From positions 685,774 to 749,773 of the forward strand of contig NZ_LN651337.1 of NCBI RefSeq assembly GCF_000826145.2: a stretch of DNA of 64,000 nucleotides, written 5' to 3'. Shown here one piece after another: positions 44,383 through 55,509 of this stretch. A program made the translations under genes and the position numbers. The notes beneath the pieces are model-generated. The model was not told where the DNA came from, did not search any database, and saw nothing but the letters and a program-made list of their open reading frames with translations. Position 1 is the first letter of the stretch. Each line of letters opens with the position of its first letter. The DNA is from Sporosarcina koreensis. GTDB lineage: Bacteria; Bacillota; Bacilli; Bacillales_A; Planococcaceae.

Positions 44383-45726
44383 TCAGTGAACCAATTCCTT
44401 CGTCTCTTCAAGAACCCTGACGAACTGGCCTTCGTTGTAAGGATATCCTGCTTTCAGCAATTTGACGCGGACAATCTTGCCGACCATGGATTCAGCAGCC
44501 GGCAGCACCACTTTCAAATAGTTGTCGGTATACCCTTCATACAGACCGCTGTCCGGATCTTCTTTGAATTTCTCTTCAGGGATGACCTCAAGCACGGCAC
44601 CTTCGAACTCGGCAGCATATTGCTTGGCAAGCTGATCATTCAGTTCAATCAGACGGTGGACACGCTCGTTTTTGACGTTTTCATCGACCTGATCTTCCAT
44701 CCGGGCAGCCGGCGTACCGGTCCGTTTGGAGTACGGGAATACATGCAGTTCGGAGAACCGGTGATCACGGATGAAATTATATGTTTCCATGAATTCCTCT
44801 TCCGTCTCCCCCGGGAATCCGACGATTACGTCCGACGTGATCGCCAAGTGCGGCAGTGCTTCACGCAGGCGGTCGAGACGCTCCGCGAAGAATTCCATCG
44901 TATATTTACGGCGCATGCGTTTCAGGACTGTGTCCGAGCCGGATTGGATCGGGATATGCAGGTGTCGTACGATGATTTCCGAATTCTTCAGCACTTCGAT
45001 AACTTCGTCCGTCAGCTGGCTCGCTTCGATGGAACTGATGCGGAGCCGTTTGAGACCATGGACTTTCGTTTCAAGATCTGTCAGCAGTCTCGCAAGGTTG
45101 TAATCTTTCAGGTCTTCCCCGTATCCGCCGGTATGGATGCCGGTCAATACGATTTCGAGATAGCCTGCATCGACAAGCTGCTGTGCCTGCCGGACGACTT
45201 CTTCCGGATCCCGGGAGCGCATCAGGCCGCGGGCCCATGGGATGATGCAGAATGTGCAGAAATTGTTGCAGCCTTCCTGGATCTTCAGGGAAGCACGTGT
45301 GCGGTCAGTGAATGCAGGAACATCCAGCTCTTCGTACACACGGTTTTTCATGATGTTCCGCACAGCGTTGATCGGCTGGCGCTCGCTGCGGTACTCCTCG
45401 ATCAGTCCGAGCAGTTTGGTGCGGTCCTGGGTGCCGACAACGATGTCGACTCCGGGGATTGCCATGATTTCAGCAGGGGATGTCTGCGCGTAGCAGCCAG
45501 TGACGCAGATGACCGCGTCCGGATTCTGTCGGACAGCCCGACGGATGACCTGACGGCTCTTCTTGTCCCCTGTGTTCGTGACAGTACACGTATTAATCAC
45601 ATAGACGTCGGCGTTCTTCTCGAACTCCGTACGCTCATAGCCGGCTTCTTTAAACAGCTGCCAGATCGCTTCAGTCTCATAGTGGTTCACTTTACAGCCC
45701 AATGTATGGAAGGCAACCAATGACAT
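44383..45726 (-). CDS. mtaB: MtaB, tRNA t6A37 methylthiotransferase
   Basis: 447 residues from ATG 45726 (SD GAGGTGAG). N-terminal MTTase domain with cysteines in LGCKVN, NTCTVT and TGCYAQ, a radical SAM domain with CNNFCTFCIIP (about 153-163) and a C-terminal TRAM RNA-binding domain (about 385-445). It makes ms2t6A at position 37 of tRNAs reading ANN codons. A longer upstream frame overlaps rsmE and is rejected. It follows rsmE, as yqeV follows yqeU in B. subtilis. Confidence 0.94.
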   Translation of the reverse strand: MSLVAFHTLGCKVNHYETEAIWQLFKEAGYERTEFEKNADVYVINTCTVTNTGDKKSRQVIRRAVRQNPDAVICVTGCYAQTSPAEIMAIPGVDIVVGTQDRTKLLGLIEEYRSERQPINAVRNIMKNRVYEELDVPAFTDRTRASLKIQEGCNNFCTFCIIPWARGLMRSRDPEEVVRQAQQLVDAGYLEIVLTGIHTGGYGEDLKDYNLARLLTDLETKVHGLKRLRISSIEASQLTDEVIEVLKNSEIIVRHLHIPIQSGSDTVLKRMRRKYTMEFFAERLDRLREALPHLAITSDVIVGFPGETEEEFMETYNFIRDHRFSELHVFPYSKRTGTPAARMEDQVDENVKNERVHRLIELNDQLAKQYAAEFEGAVLEVIPEEKFKEDPDSGLYEGYTDNYLKVVLPAAESMVGKIVRVKLLKAGYPYNEGQFVRVLEETKELVH

Positions 45727-45742
45727 CAGCTGCTCACCTCTT

Positions 45743-46483
45743 TCATTCGAATTCATAGGACACGGCGGATAGGACATACAAAGGTGCAGTTTCCGTCCGC
45801 AGGATGCGGGGCCCGAGTGACATCGGCAGGAAGCCGGACTCTTCAAGCTGTTCCGCCTCATTGCGTGACAGACCGCCTTCCGGCCCGAACAGGACCAGTA
45901 TCGATTGTCCATGATACACCTTTTGCAGACGCACTGCAATCTTATTTGACATGCCTTCCTTCGCATCCTCCTCGTCCGCAAAGAGGCATACATCAAACTG
46001 ACCGGCGATGCCGAGTATGTGGCGGAAACTGACTGGTTCACTGATCACGGGCACTTCCGTGCGATGTGACTGCTCTGCTGCTTCTTTCGCGATCTTTTCA
46101 AGCCTCGCTGTTTTTTTGCCGCCTTTTTTTTCATCCCATTTGACGATCGAACGCGCAGCCTGGAAAGGGATCATGCCGGCCATTCCGAGCTCTGTCCCTT
46201 TCTGGGCGATGAGTTCCAGCTTATCGCCTTTCGGAAGCCCGCATGCCAGCGTCACACGGACCGGCAGCTCACTCTTCTGTGCAGTGCGGCCGGCCGCCTG
46301 GACATGGACACCGGCTTCGTCGATATGCGTAATATCGGCGATATGACCGATGCCGTCGTACACACAGCAGATCGTGTTCCCCGGCGACATCCGCATGACA
46401 CGAGTAATATGCTTCTCGTCTTCGCCAGTGATGACGGCTGCACCTGTTTCATCGAATGGAGCATCCAGAAAATAGCGCTGCAT
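45743..46483 (-). CDS. rsmE: RsmE, 16S rRNA m3U1498 methyltransferase
   Basis: 246 residues, SPOUT (trefoil-knot) methyltransferase. N-terminal PUA-like domain (about 1-70) and C-terminal SAM domain with ACGLPKGDKLELIAQKGTELG (given in part: GLPKGDKLELIAQKGTEL) near 80 and LFGPEGGLSRNEAE (about 195) as knot motifs. Two bases after prmA, so in the same transcript. Confidence 0.93.
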   Translation of the reverse strand: MQRYFLDAPFDETGAAVITGEDEKHITRVMRMSPGNTICCVYDGIGHIADITHIDEAGVHVQAAGRTAQKSELPVRVTLACGLPKGDKLELIAQKGTELGMAGMIPFQAARSIVKWDEKKGGKKTARLEKIAKEAAEQSHRTEVPVISEPVSFRHILGIAGQFDVCLFADEEDAKEGMSNKIAVRLQKVYHGQSILVLFGPEGGLSRNEAEQLEESGFLPMSLGPRILRTETAPLYVLSAVSYEFE

Positions 46484-46485
46484 GA

Positions 46486-47430
46486 TTACACCTCTTTTTT
46501 ACGGGCGATCAATGCGACCCAGTCTTCCATGACGACCGATTCGACCAGTTCGAAGCCCTTTCCGATCAGGTCCTCTTTGACCAGGTCCTTCTTTGCGGAA
46601 ATGATCCCCGAGACGATGAACAGGCCGCCCGGAGCCAGCAGTTCGTGTGCATCTGCGGAAAAGGTGACAATGACTTCCGCAAGGATGTTGGCGACAATGA
46701 CATCGGCCTGCTCATTTACAGATTCCAGCAGATCCCCCTGCATGACCTCTATCTTTTCGTCACAATTGTTCAGGGAAATATTCTCTTTCGCTGCAGCGAC
46801 CGCCACTTCGTCCAGATCCAGCGCCAGTATTTCCTTAGCATCCAGCAGGGCAGCCCCGATCGCCAGCACACCCGAACCTGTTCCTACGTCGATGACATAG
46901 TCCTCAGGCTTCACATACTTCTCCAGCGCCTGCAAGCACATGACCGTCGTCGGATGCGTACCTGTCCCGAAAGCCATACCCGGGTCCAATTCGATGATCA
47001 GTTCATCCGACTCGACGGGTTCATACGACTCCCACGTCGGTACAATCGTGAAACGGCCTGAAATCTTGACAGGATGATAGTATTTCTTCCAGGCGGTCGC
47101 CCAGTCCTCTTCATCCACCTCAGTTGTCGTGATCGCTTTTTTCCCTGTATCGAGGTTGAATTCCTTCAGCTTATCGATCGATTCACTGATTTCCTGCACC
47201 GTCTCTTTCAGGAAGCTGTTCGCAGGCAGGTATGCTTTCACGAGCACGCCTTCCGAAGGGTAATCTCCGGGATCAAGATCATAGATTTCACCGAACCGGT
47301 CTTCGTGCTCCCGCTCCGGCTCAACGGAATCTTCGATGACGACACCGCTGGCACCTGCTTCGTGGAGAATGTTCGCGACTGCTTCCGTCGCTTCGTTTGT
47401 TGTGTGGATTGTAATTTCAGACCATTTCAC
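46486..47430 (-). CDS. prmA: PrmA, ribosomal protein L11 methyltransferase
   Basis: 314 residues. N-terminal substrate-recognition domain (about 1-100) and a Rossmann methyltransferase with VIDVGTGSGVLAIGAALL (about 176), LDLDEVAV and VANILAEV (NPPY-like, about 243). Trimethylates L11. Sits between dnaJ and rsmE as in B. subtilis. SD AAGGATTG is modest. Confidence 0.93.
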   Translation of the reverse strand: MKWSEITIHTTNEATEAVANILHEAGASGVVIEDSVEPEREHEDRFGEIYDLDPGDYPSEGVLVKAYLPANSFLKETVQEISESIDKLKEFNLDTGKKAITTTEVDEEDWATAWKKYYHPVKISGRFTIVPTWESYEPVESDELIIELDPGMAFGTGTHPTTVMCLQALEKYVKPEDYVIDVGTGSGVLAIGAALLDAKEILALDLDEVAVAAAKENISLNNCDEKIEVMQGDLLESVNEQADVIVANILAEVIVTFSADAHELLAPGGLFIVSGIISAKKDLVKEDLIGKGFELVESVVMEDWVALIARKKEV

Positions 47431-47445
47431 GTGTACTCAATCCTT

Positions 47446-48579
47446 TCAGTCGCCTTTGAATGACCGCTTGATTTTATCGAACAGGGAACTTGAGTATTCG
47501 CCCGGCGAATCTCCGTCGATCGATGCAAATTCACGCAGCAGTTCCTTCTGTTTCTCTGTCAATTTCTTAGGGGTCACAAGCTTGACGATGATATGCTGAT
47601 CACCGATTCCGTGGCCGTGGACGTTCTGGATCCCTTTACCTCGGAGGCGGAACGTGGTGCCGGTCTGCGTGCCTGCCGGGATTTTCAAGTTCACTTTCCC
47701 GTGGATCGTCGGCACTTCGATTTCGTCACCCAGTGCCGCCTGTGGGAACGTCAGGTTGACTTCCAGGATGACGTCGTCCGCTTCACGGATGAACTTCTCA
47801 TGCGGGCGTACACGGAACACGATGTACAGGTCTCCTGCCGGACCGCCGTTCACGCCGGCTTCACCCTGGCCTGCCACCCGCAGCTGCTGGCCATCATCGA
47901 CACCTGCCGGGATGGTGACTTTTATTTTCTTGCGCTTGGTCACGCGGCCTGAACCGTGGCACGTTTCACATTTCTCTGGGATGATCTTGCCCGTTCCTCC
48001 GCACACGTTACAGACTTTGCGGTTGACCATCTGTCCGAGCGGTGTGTTCTGGGTGACGGAAATCTGACCGGTTCCACCGCAATTCGTACACGTTTTCGGA
48101 GTGGTGCCCTTCTTGGCGCCGCTGCCATGACACGTTTCACAAACTTCCTCACGCGGAATTTCGATCTCGGTCTCTTTTCCGAAGGCCGCCTCCATGAAGT
48201 CGACTGTCATCGTATACTGGAGATCGTCTCCCTTGCGCGGTGCATTCGGATCACGCCGTCTGCCGCCGGCACCGCCGAAGAACGAACTGAAAATATCCTC
48301 GAACCCGAAACCGTCACCTCCGCCGAAACCGCCGAAGCCGCCCCCTCCGAAGCCCTGGTTCGGATCTGCGTGCCCGTATTGGTCATAGGAAGCCCGCTTG
48401 TTTTCGTCACTCAGCACTTCGAAGGCTTCCGTCACTTCCTTGAACTTCTCTTCCGCCCCTGCCTCTTTGTTCAAGTCAGGGTGATACTGCTTGGAAAGCT
48501 TGCGGTACGCTTTCCGGATCTCTTCCTTGGTTGCCGACTTCGACACGCCAAGCACTTCGTAATAATCACGTTTGCTCAT
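47446..48579 (-). CDS. dnaJ: DnaJ co-chaperone (Hsp40)
   Basis: 377 residues from ATG 48579 (SD CAGGAGTG). J domain with HPD in KQYHPDLN (about 34), a Gly/Phe-rich linker (about 77-105), four CxxCxGxG zinc repeats ([32 protein letters not shown]) and two C-terminal substrate-binding domains. Stimulates DnaK ATPase. Separated from dnaK by a partial terminator-like hairpin. Confidence 0.96.
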   Translation of the reverse strand: MSKRDYYEVLGVSKSATKEEIRKAYRKLSKQYHPDLNKEAGAEEKFKEVTEAFEVLSDENKRASYDQYGHADPNQGFGGGGFGGFGGGDGFGFEDIFSSFFGGAGGRRRDPNAPRKGDDLQYTMTVDFMEAAFGKETEIEIPREEVCETCHGSGAKKGTTPKTCTNCGGTGQISVTQNTPLGQMVNRKVCNVCGGTGKIIPEKCETCHGSGRVTKRKKIKVTIPAGVDDGQQLRVAGQGEAGVNGGPAGDLYIVFRVRPHEKFIREADDVILEVNLTFPQAALGDEIEVPTIHGKVNLKIPAGTQTGTTFRLRGKGIQNVHGHGIGDQHIIVKLVTPKKLTEKQKELLREFASIDGDSPGEYSSSLFDKIKRSFKGD

Positions 48580-48652
48580 TGGTCCACACTCCTGAAAACT
48601 CATTTAGCGTTGAGTGCATTGTAACACTAAAAGAGGTTGTTTGGGTACAAAC

Positions 48653-48689
48653 GAAAAAGCCAAAGCCGGAATATCGGACTTTGACTTTT
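48653..48689 (-). terminator. terminator-like hairpin between dnaK and dnaJ
   Basis: Minus strand AAAGTCAAAGTCCG and CCGGCTTTGGCTTT arms (one mismatch, two G-U pairs), then TTTTCG. Probably partial, or an RNA processing or stability element, since dnaJ follows without another clear promoter. Confidence 0.55.
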
Positions 48690-48708
48690 CCGTCAATCAA
48701 GTATCGGT

Positions 48709-50565
<1,857 letters not shown>

Positions 50566-50588
50566 TTATAGTAGGTTGTCAGACTCGA

Positions 50589-51179
50589 TTATTCGTTCAC
50601 TTTCACCATCGCCGGACGGAGTACTCGATCTTTCAGCATATACCCCTTCTGCAGCACTTCAAGCACGATGCCGGATGGCTTCTCCTCATCCGTACCGGTC
50701 ATGACGGCCTGATGGAAGTTCGGATCGAAGTCGAGACCAGCCGCCTCGATCTCCTGAAGACCTTCGGATTTCAGTGCATCGCCAAGACTGCGGTACACCA
50801 TCTGCATACCCGTCATCAGACTTTTCGCATCTTCGCTTTCGGCTTGGACGGACAGACCTCTTTCGAAATTATCGAGAACAGGTATGAGGTGCGTCAGTAC
50901 TTCCTGGGCGCGGTATTTCTGCATCGCCTCTTTGTCCAGGTTCGCCCGCCTGCGGGTGTTATCGAGGTCTGCCAGAATCCGCAGCCGGCGGTTCTCCTCT
51001 TCTTCCAGCCTGTTCTCGAGATCTGCAATCCGCCGATCTCTTTCATCCGCCTCTGCACCGTCTGTCTGATCTGCAGTGCCATTTTCAGCGTCAGGCTGCA
51101 CAGCGTTTTCTTCTTCGGTATCGTTCACCGCACCGCTGCTGTTTTCAACTTCTTCGGAAACTGGTTCTTTTTCTGTCAT
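50589..51179 (-). CDS. grpE: GrpE nucleotide-exchange factor
   Basis: 196 residues. Long acidic disordered N-terminus (about 1-50), a paired coiled coil (about 55-105; DLENRLEEEENRRLRILADL) and a C-terminal beta domain (about 140-196) ending GYMLKDRVLRPAMVKV. Releases ADP from DnaK. Overlaps hrcA by four bases. Confidence 0.95.
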   Translation of the reverse strand: MTEKEPVSEEVENSSGAVNDTEEENAVQPDAENGTADQTDGAEADERDRRIADLENRLEEEENRRLRILADLDNTRRRANLDKEAMQKYRAQEVLTHLIPVLDNFERGLSVQAESEDAKSLMTGMQMVYRSLGDALKSEGLQEIEAAGLDFDPNFHQAVMTGTDEEKPSGIVLEVLQKGYMLKDRVLRPAMVKVNE

Positions 51180-52228
51180 GGTTTGTTCCTCCTATCCGTT
51201 CTTCCATCAATCGTGAGTTTTTCCAATGCCGCCGACAAGTCTTCGCTGAGAATATCGAGCAGCGTGATCACTCTGCCGTAGTCCATCCGTTTCGGACCGA
51301 TGATGGCAATTGAACCGGTCATGTCGGTACCAACGGCATAGGCGGTGGAGATAACACTGAAATCATCGAGCGTATGCTCCTTGTTTTCGGAACCTATGCG
51401 GACTTGGATGCCCGCAAAAGTCTGTTCGAACAGCCGCAGCGGTACGCCCTGTTCGATAGCCTCGAGAAAGGACTTCACTTTTTCTATGTCATTGAACTCC
51501 GGCTGTTTCATCATGTTCATCTGACCGCTCAGGAAGAGCCGTTCATCCGTCTTTCCGGCCATGGCGTCCTGTATGGACGAAAGGATTGCTCCTGCATTGC
51601 TCACATGGCGCTCGTACAGCTGTTTCGACTCAGCAGCGAGCTTTCTGGGAATGTCCGACAGCGGCGTTCCGACGAGCCGTTCATTCAGAAGATTCACCAT
51701 CCGTTCAATATCAGATGGTGACAGGCCGTCCGTAATATCGACGACATGATTCTCCACTCTTCCTGTATTGGTCACCATGATGGCGACAGCTTTGTCATCC
51801 GACAGCGGCACGATCGAAAAACGTTTTACCTTATGCGCTTTTGTATCCGGCCCGAGCAGAACCGTCGTGTAATCCGTCAGTTCAGACAGGATGGACGCAG
51901 AATTTCTTATCAGCACTTCCGCTTCCAGCGCCCTTTCCCGGAATACCGAACGGAGCTGGAGGTTATCCTCCGTCTTAAGCTTTTGGGGAGTCAGCAAGTG
52001 GTCGACGTAAAATCGGTATCCCTTCTCAGAAGGGACCCTCCCGGATGACGTATGGGTCTTTTCTAAAAAACCCATTTCTTCCAAGTCTGCCATCTCATTG
52101 CGTATCGTGGCCGGACTGAAAGGCGCTTCCTTTTTTTTCGAAAGCTGTCTGGAGCCCACAGGCTGAGCGGATTCGATGAAGTCGTTAACCGTCAGTTGCA
52201 AGATAAGCAATTGCCTGTTTGTCAACAT
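51176..52228 (-). CDS. hrcA: HrcA heat-inducible repressor
   Basis: 350 residues from ATG 52228 (SD CAGGAGTG). Winged-helix N-terminus (about 1-75) and a GAF-like dimer domain. It binds CIRCE, which lies 15 bp upstream, and represses its own operon hrcA-grpE-dnaK-dnaJ; activity needs GroE. SKKKEAPFSPATIRNEMADLEE shows the recognition region (PATIRNEMADLE). Confidence 0.95.
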   Translation of the reverse strand: MLTNRQLLILQLTVNDFIESAQPVGSRQLSKKKEAPFSPATIRNEMADLEEMGFLEKTHTSSGRVPSEKGYRFYVDHLLTPQKLKTEDNLQLRSVFRERALEAEVLIRNSASILSELTDYTTVLLGPDTKAHKVKRFSIVPLSDDKAVAIMVTNTGRVENHVVDITDGLSPSDIERMVNLLNERLVGTPLSDIPRKLAAESKQLYERHVSNAGAILSSIQDAMAGKTDERLFLSGQMNMMKQPEFNDIEKVKSFLEAIEQGVPLRLFEQTFAGIQVRIGSENKEHTLDDFSVISTAYAVGTDMTGSIAIIGPKRMDYGRVITLLDILSEDLSAALEKLTIDGRTDRRNKP

Positions 52229-52242
52229 GATCATCACTCCTG

Positions 52243-52269
52243 TTAGCACTCAAGTAGAACGAGTGCTAA
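52243..52269. promoter_or_regulatory. CIRCE operator
   Basis: Perfect TTAGCACTC-N9-GAGTGCTAA, the canonical HrcA operator, between promoter and hrcA start. Confidence 0.98.
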
Positions 52270-52279
52270 TACTATATTC

Positions 52280-52308
52280 AATTTACCAAAATGCGAAAGC
52301 AGTGTCAA
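52280..52308 (-). promoter_or_regulatory. SigA promoter of the hrcA operon
   Basis: Minus strand TTGACA-17-TAAATT directly upstream of CIRCE. It begins 15 bases from the hemW stop. Confidence 0.75.
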
Positions 52309-52323
52309 ACGATTGGATCGCTT

Positions 52324-53457
52324 TTACAAGAGGAATTGCTGGAATGCTTCATTGCCCTTGAAAACTCCGTCCTTTGTCAGACGGACACGGTCTCCCCGGC
52401 GTTCCAGAAGGCCCCTGGCGGCCAGATCATCCACCACGCTGCCGTATTTCTCTTCCAAGGGTATACCGAATTTGAGGGCGAACTTGCCGGCGGAGACCCC
52501 GTCGAGCTTCCGCAGACCGAGGAACATCTCCTCTTCCATTTTCTCCTGCTGGGTCACTTCATGCTCCTCCAGCCGAGGCAGCCGTCCTTCGTCCACCGCC
52601 GCCATATACTTTTTCAGCGGGCCGAGGTTCGCATACCGGACACCGTCCAGGTAACCATGGGCACCCGCACCGACGCCTGCATATTCATCGTTCTCCCAAT
52701 AGATCATATTATGGACGGACTCATGGCCGGGGATTGCAAAATTGCTGATTTCGTACTGTCCGCGGCCCGCTTGTTCCATCCTGCTGATCAACGACTCGAA
52801 CATCGCTGTTTCCGCATCCTCCCCGGGAAGCGGCAGCCGCCCTTTGTTCATGAGATTATAGAAGACAGTCTTCGGTTCGATGATGAGCGAATACCCGGAG
52901 TAGTGAGGGAGATCGAGAGCGAGTGCCTGATCCAGTGTCGTCTCCCATTGCTTGCGGGTCTGATCCGGCAGTGCGTAGATGAGGTCGATGCTGATGTCAT
53001 CGAATCCATTCTTACGTGCATCCGCGATGACTTGCACTGCCTGTTCAGGACTGTGGGAGCGGCCGATCCGTTTCAGCAGTGCTGGATCGAACGATTGGAC
53101 ACCAAGACTGAGCCGCTTGATGCCTCCGTTTTTAAGCACGCGCAACTTGTCCGTCGTCAGTTCGTCCGGATTGGCTTCCGTCGAGAACTCCGTCAGACGG
53201 GCAGTGTCCACGAATGAGCCGACGATTTCCAGCAGTGTGTCGAGCTGCCCGGCTGTCAGGGCAGTCGGCGTACCGCCGCCGAAAAAGACGGTTTCCACTG
53301 TGCTGAAGTCGGCACCTGCCTGTTTCAGTATGGATAGTTCTCCCCGGATCGATTCTAGATAGGCATCGACCGGCTGGTTTTTGACAAAGACCTTATTGAA
53401 ATCACAATAGTGGCAGATTTGGTGACAGAACGGGATATGGATGTACATACCTCTCAT
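52324..53457 (-). CDS. hemW: HemW heme chaperone (radical SAM)
   Basis: 377 residues from ATG 53457 (GGAGG about 12 bases upstream). Radical SAM motif CHQICHYCDF (about 10-19), GGGTPTAL (about 59), and the HemW C-terminal domain. The family was often called coproporphyrinogen oxidase, but lacks the extra cysteine of HemN; it is a heme chaperone. Matches yqeR/hemW position after lepA. Confidence 0.9.
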   Translation of the reverse strand: MRGMYIHIPFCHQICHYCDFNKVFVKNQPVDAYLESIRGELSILKQAGADFSTVETVFFGGGTPTALTAGQLDTLLEIVGSFVDTARLTEFSTEANPDELTTDKLRVLKNGGIKRLSLGVQSFDPALLKRIGRSHSPEQAVQVIADARKNGFDDISIDLIYALPDQTRKQWETTLDQALALDLPHYSGYSLIIEPKTVFYNLMNKGRLPLPGEDAETAMFESLISRMEQAGRGQYEISNFAIPGHESVHNMIYWENDEYAGVGAGAHGYLDGVRYANLGPLKKYMAAVDEGRLPRLEEHEVTQQEKMEEEMFLGLRKLDGVSAGKFALKFGIPLEEKYGSVVDDLAARGLLERRGDRVRLTKDGVFKGNEAFQQFLL

Positions 53458-53524
53458 TTGCTGGGTTTCCTCCTGTAAACGCCAAACAGAGGGCATGGAA
53501 GCCCCCTGTCTGCGCAGTTCATAC

Positions 53525-55351
53525 TTATTCTTCGTCCATCCGCAATACAGCCATGAAGGCTTCCTGCGGCACTTCGACAGAGCCGACTTGCTTCATTCTC
53601 TTTTTGCCTTCTTTTTGTTTCTCGAGCAGTTTCCGTTTCCGTGAGATGTCGCCGCCGTAGCACTTCGCCAGGACGTTCTTCCCCATGGATTTGATCGTCG
53701 AACGCGCGATGATCTTCTGGCCGATTGCCGCTTGGACCGGCACTTCGAACTGCTGGCGCGGAATCAGGGATTTCAACTTTTCGACAATCGCTTTCCCGCG
53801 TTCGTAAGAGAAGTCCTTGTGGACGATGAAGCTGAGCGCATCCACAGTCTCTCCGTTCAGGAGGATATCCATCTTGGCAAGCTTCGACGTCTTGTATCCC
53901 ATCAGTTCGTAATCGAGTGATGCGTATCCTTTCGTACTGGACTTCAGCTGATCGAAAAAGTCATAGACGATTTCAGCAAGCGGCAGTTCATATACGATAT
54001 TGACACGGGAGGCATCCAAATAATCCATCGTCAGGAAATTCCCGCGTTTTTTCTGACACAATTCCATGACCGCCCCTACATAGTCATTCGGAACCATGAT
54101 GGATGCTTTGACATACGGCTCCTCGACGTACTCGATCTTCTGGGCGTTCGGCATCATGGACGGGTTGTCCACTTTCACTTCGCTGCCGTCCGTCAAGACG
54201 ACATTGTAGATCACGCTCGGTGCCGTCGTGATGAGATCGATATTGAATTCCCGCTCGATCCGCTCCTGGATGATTTCCATATGGAGGAGGCCGAGGAATC
54301 CGCACCGGTATCCGAAGCCGAGTGCCTGGGATGTTTCCGCTTCATACTCCAGGGCGGAGTCGTTCAATTCAAGTTTCTCCAGCGCTTCCCGGAGGTCGTT
54401 ATATTTGGATGTATCGATCGGATACAGCCCGCAGAAGACCATCGGGTTCATCTTCCGGTAGCCTGCCAGAGGTTTTTCAGCCGGGTTGTCCGCGAGGGTG
54501 ATCGTATCCCCCACTCGAGTGTCTCCGACCGTCTTGATGGCCGCTGACAGATACCCGACATCGCCGACGGTCAATTCGTCGCGCGGCGAGATTTTCGGAG
54601 TGAAGACACCGAGGTCCACCACTTCGAATTCTTTTCCTGTTGCCATCATGCGGATTGTGTCTCCCGGCTTAATGGAACCTTCCATTATACGAATATTAAC
54701 GATGACCCCTTTGTACTGATCATAGTGGGAGTCGAAAATCAGCGCTTTCAGCGGTGCGTCCGGATCGCCAGATGGTGCAGGCACCTTCTCGACGATCTGT
54801 TCCAGGATCTCTCCGATACCGATCCCGGATTTTGCGGATGCATGAACTGCTTCGGATGCATCGATGCCGATGACGTTCTCGATTTCATCCTTGACGCGGT
54901 CGGGATCGGCTGCCGGAAGGTCGATTTTATTGATGACTGGCAGGATTTCCAAGTCGTTATCAAGTGCCAGATATACGTTCGCAAGCGTCTGTGCCTCAAT
55001 TCCCTGCGCGGCATCCACAACCAGTATGGCGCCTTCGCACGCGGCAAGGCTTCGTGACACTTCGTATGTGAAGTCGACATGCCCCGGTGTATCGATCAGG
55101 TGGAATGTATACTCTTCGCCATTTTTCGCTTTGTACATCAGCTGCACGGCATTCAGTTTGATGGTGATTCCCCGTTCGCGCTCGAGATCCATGGAGTCGA
55201 GTGTCTGGGTTTTCATTTCCCGTGCAGTGATCGTGCCTGTCTGTTCGAGCAGCCTGTCGGCCAAAGTGGATTTCCCGTGGTCGATATGCGCAATGATCGA
55301 GAAGTTCCGTATGTTTTTCTGTCTGTCCAGTTTCTGCTGATGATTCATCAT
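53525..55351 (-). CDS. lepA: LepA (EF4), ribosome-associated elongation factor 4
   Basis: 608 residues from ATG 55351 (SD TAGGAGTG). GTPase domain with AHIDHGKST (about 21), DTPGHVDF (about 87) and NKIDLP (about 141); EF-G-like domains II, III and V; and the unique LepA C-terminal domain with RIDEE-like tail. It remobilises stalled ribosomes or helps 30S biogenesis. Own promoter upstream; hemW follows. Confidence 0.97.
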   Translation of the reverse strand: MMNHQQKLDRQKNIRNFSIIAHIDHGKSTLADRLLEQTGTITAREMKTQTLDSMDLERERGITIKLNAVQLMYKAKNGEEYTFHLIDTPGHVDFTYEVSRSLAACEGAILVVDAAQGIEAQTLANVYLALDNDLEILPVINKIDLPAADPDRVKDEIENVIGIDASEAVHASAKSGIGIGEILEQIVEKVPAPSGDPDAPLKALIFDSHYDQYKGVIVNIRIMEGSIKPGDTIRMMATGKEFEVVDLGVFTPKISPRDELTVGDVGYLSAAIKTVGDTRVGDTITLADNPAEKPLAGYRKMNPMVFCGLYPIDTSKYNDLREALEKLELNDSALEYEAETSQALGFGYRCGFLGLLHMEIIQERIEREFNIDLITTAPSVIYNVVLTDGSEVKVDNPSMMPNAQKIEYVEEPYVKASIMVPNDYVGAVMELCQKKRGNFLTMDYLDASRVNIVYELPLAEIVYDFFDQLKSSTKGYASLDYELMGYKTSKLAKMDILLNGETVDALSFIVHKDFSYERGKAIVEKLKSLIPRQQFEVPVQAAIGQKIIARSTIKSMGKNVLAKCYGGDISRKRKLLEKQKEGKKRMKQVGSVEVPQEAFMAVLRMDEE

Positions 55352-55380
55352 AATTTTCACTCCTAATTCGGCTAGTATGA

Positions 55381-55410
55381 ATTATAGCAGAAACCCGGCA
55401 CCGGTGTTAG
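55381..55410 (-). promoter_or_regulatory. SigA-type promoter of lepA
   Basis: Minus strand CTAACA-18-TATAAT, about 30 bp before the lepA start. Confidence 0.5.
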
Positions 55411-55450
55411 ACATTTCATCCGGAAGTGAGTAGTCCGCCTGCCCCACGCC

Positions 55451-55479
55451 AAAAAGACGGCCGCATATCCAGCCGTCTT
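55451..55479 (-). terminator. terminator after spoIIP
   Basis: Minus strand AAGACGGC-N10-GCCGTCTT followed by TTT. It sits between two distant 8-bp inverted copies (AGTAGTCC at 55429-55436, GGACTACT at 55500-55507). Confidence 0.75.
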
Positions 55480-55509
55480 GTTCGTTACCTGCACACGCAG
55501 GACTACTTA

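Noticed and set aside
45727-46041. N-terminal extension of mtaB
   Set aside because: It overlaps rsmE in another frame, has no SD and no family similarity.
53470-53520. Hairpin between lepA and hemW as terminator
   Set aside because: Stem with GGGC/GCCC only, no T-run; hemW would then have no promoter.
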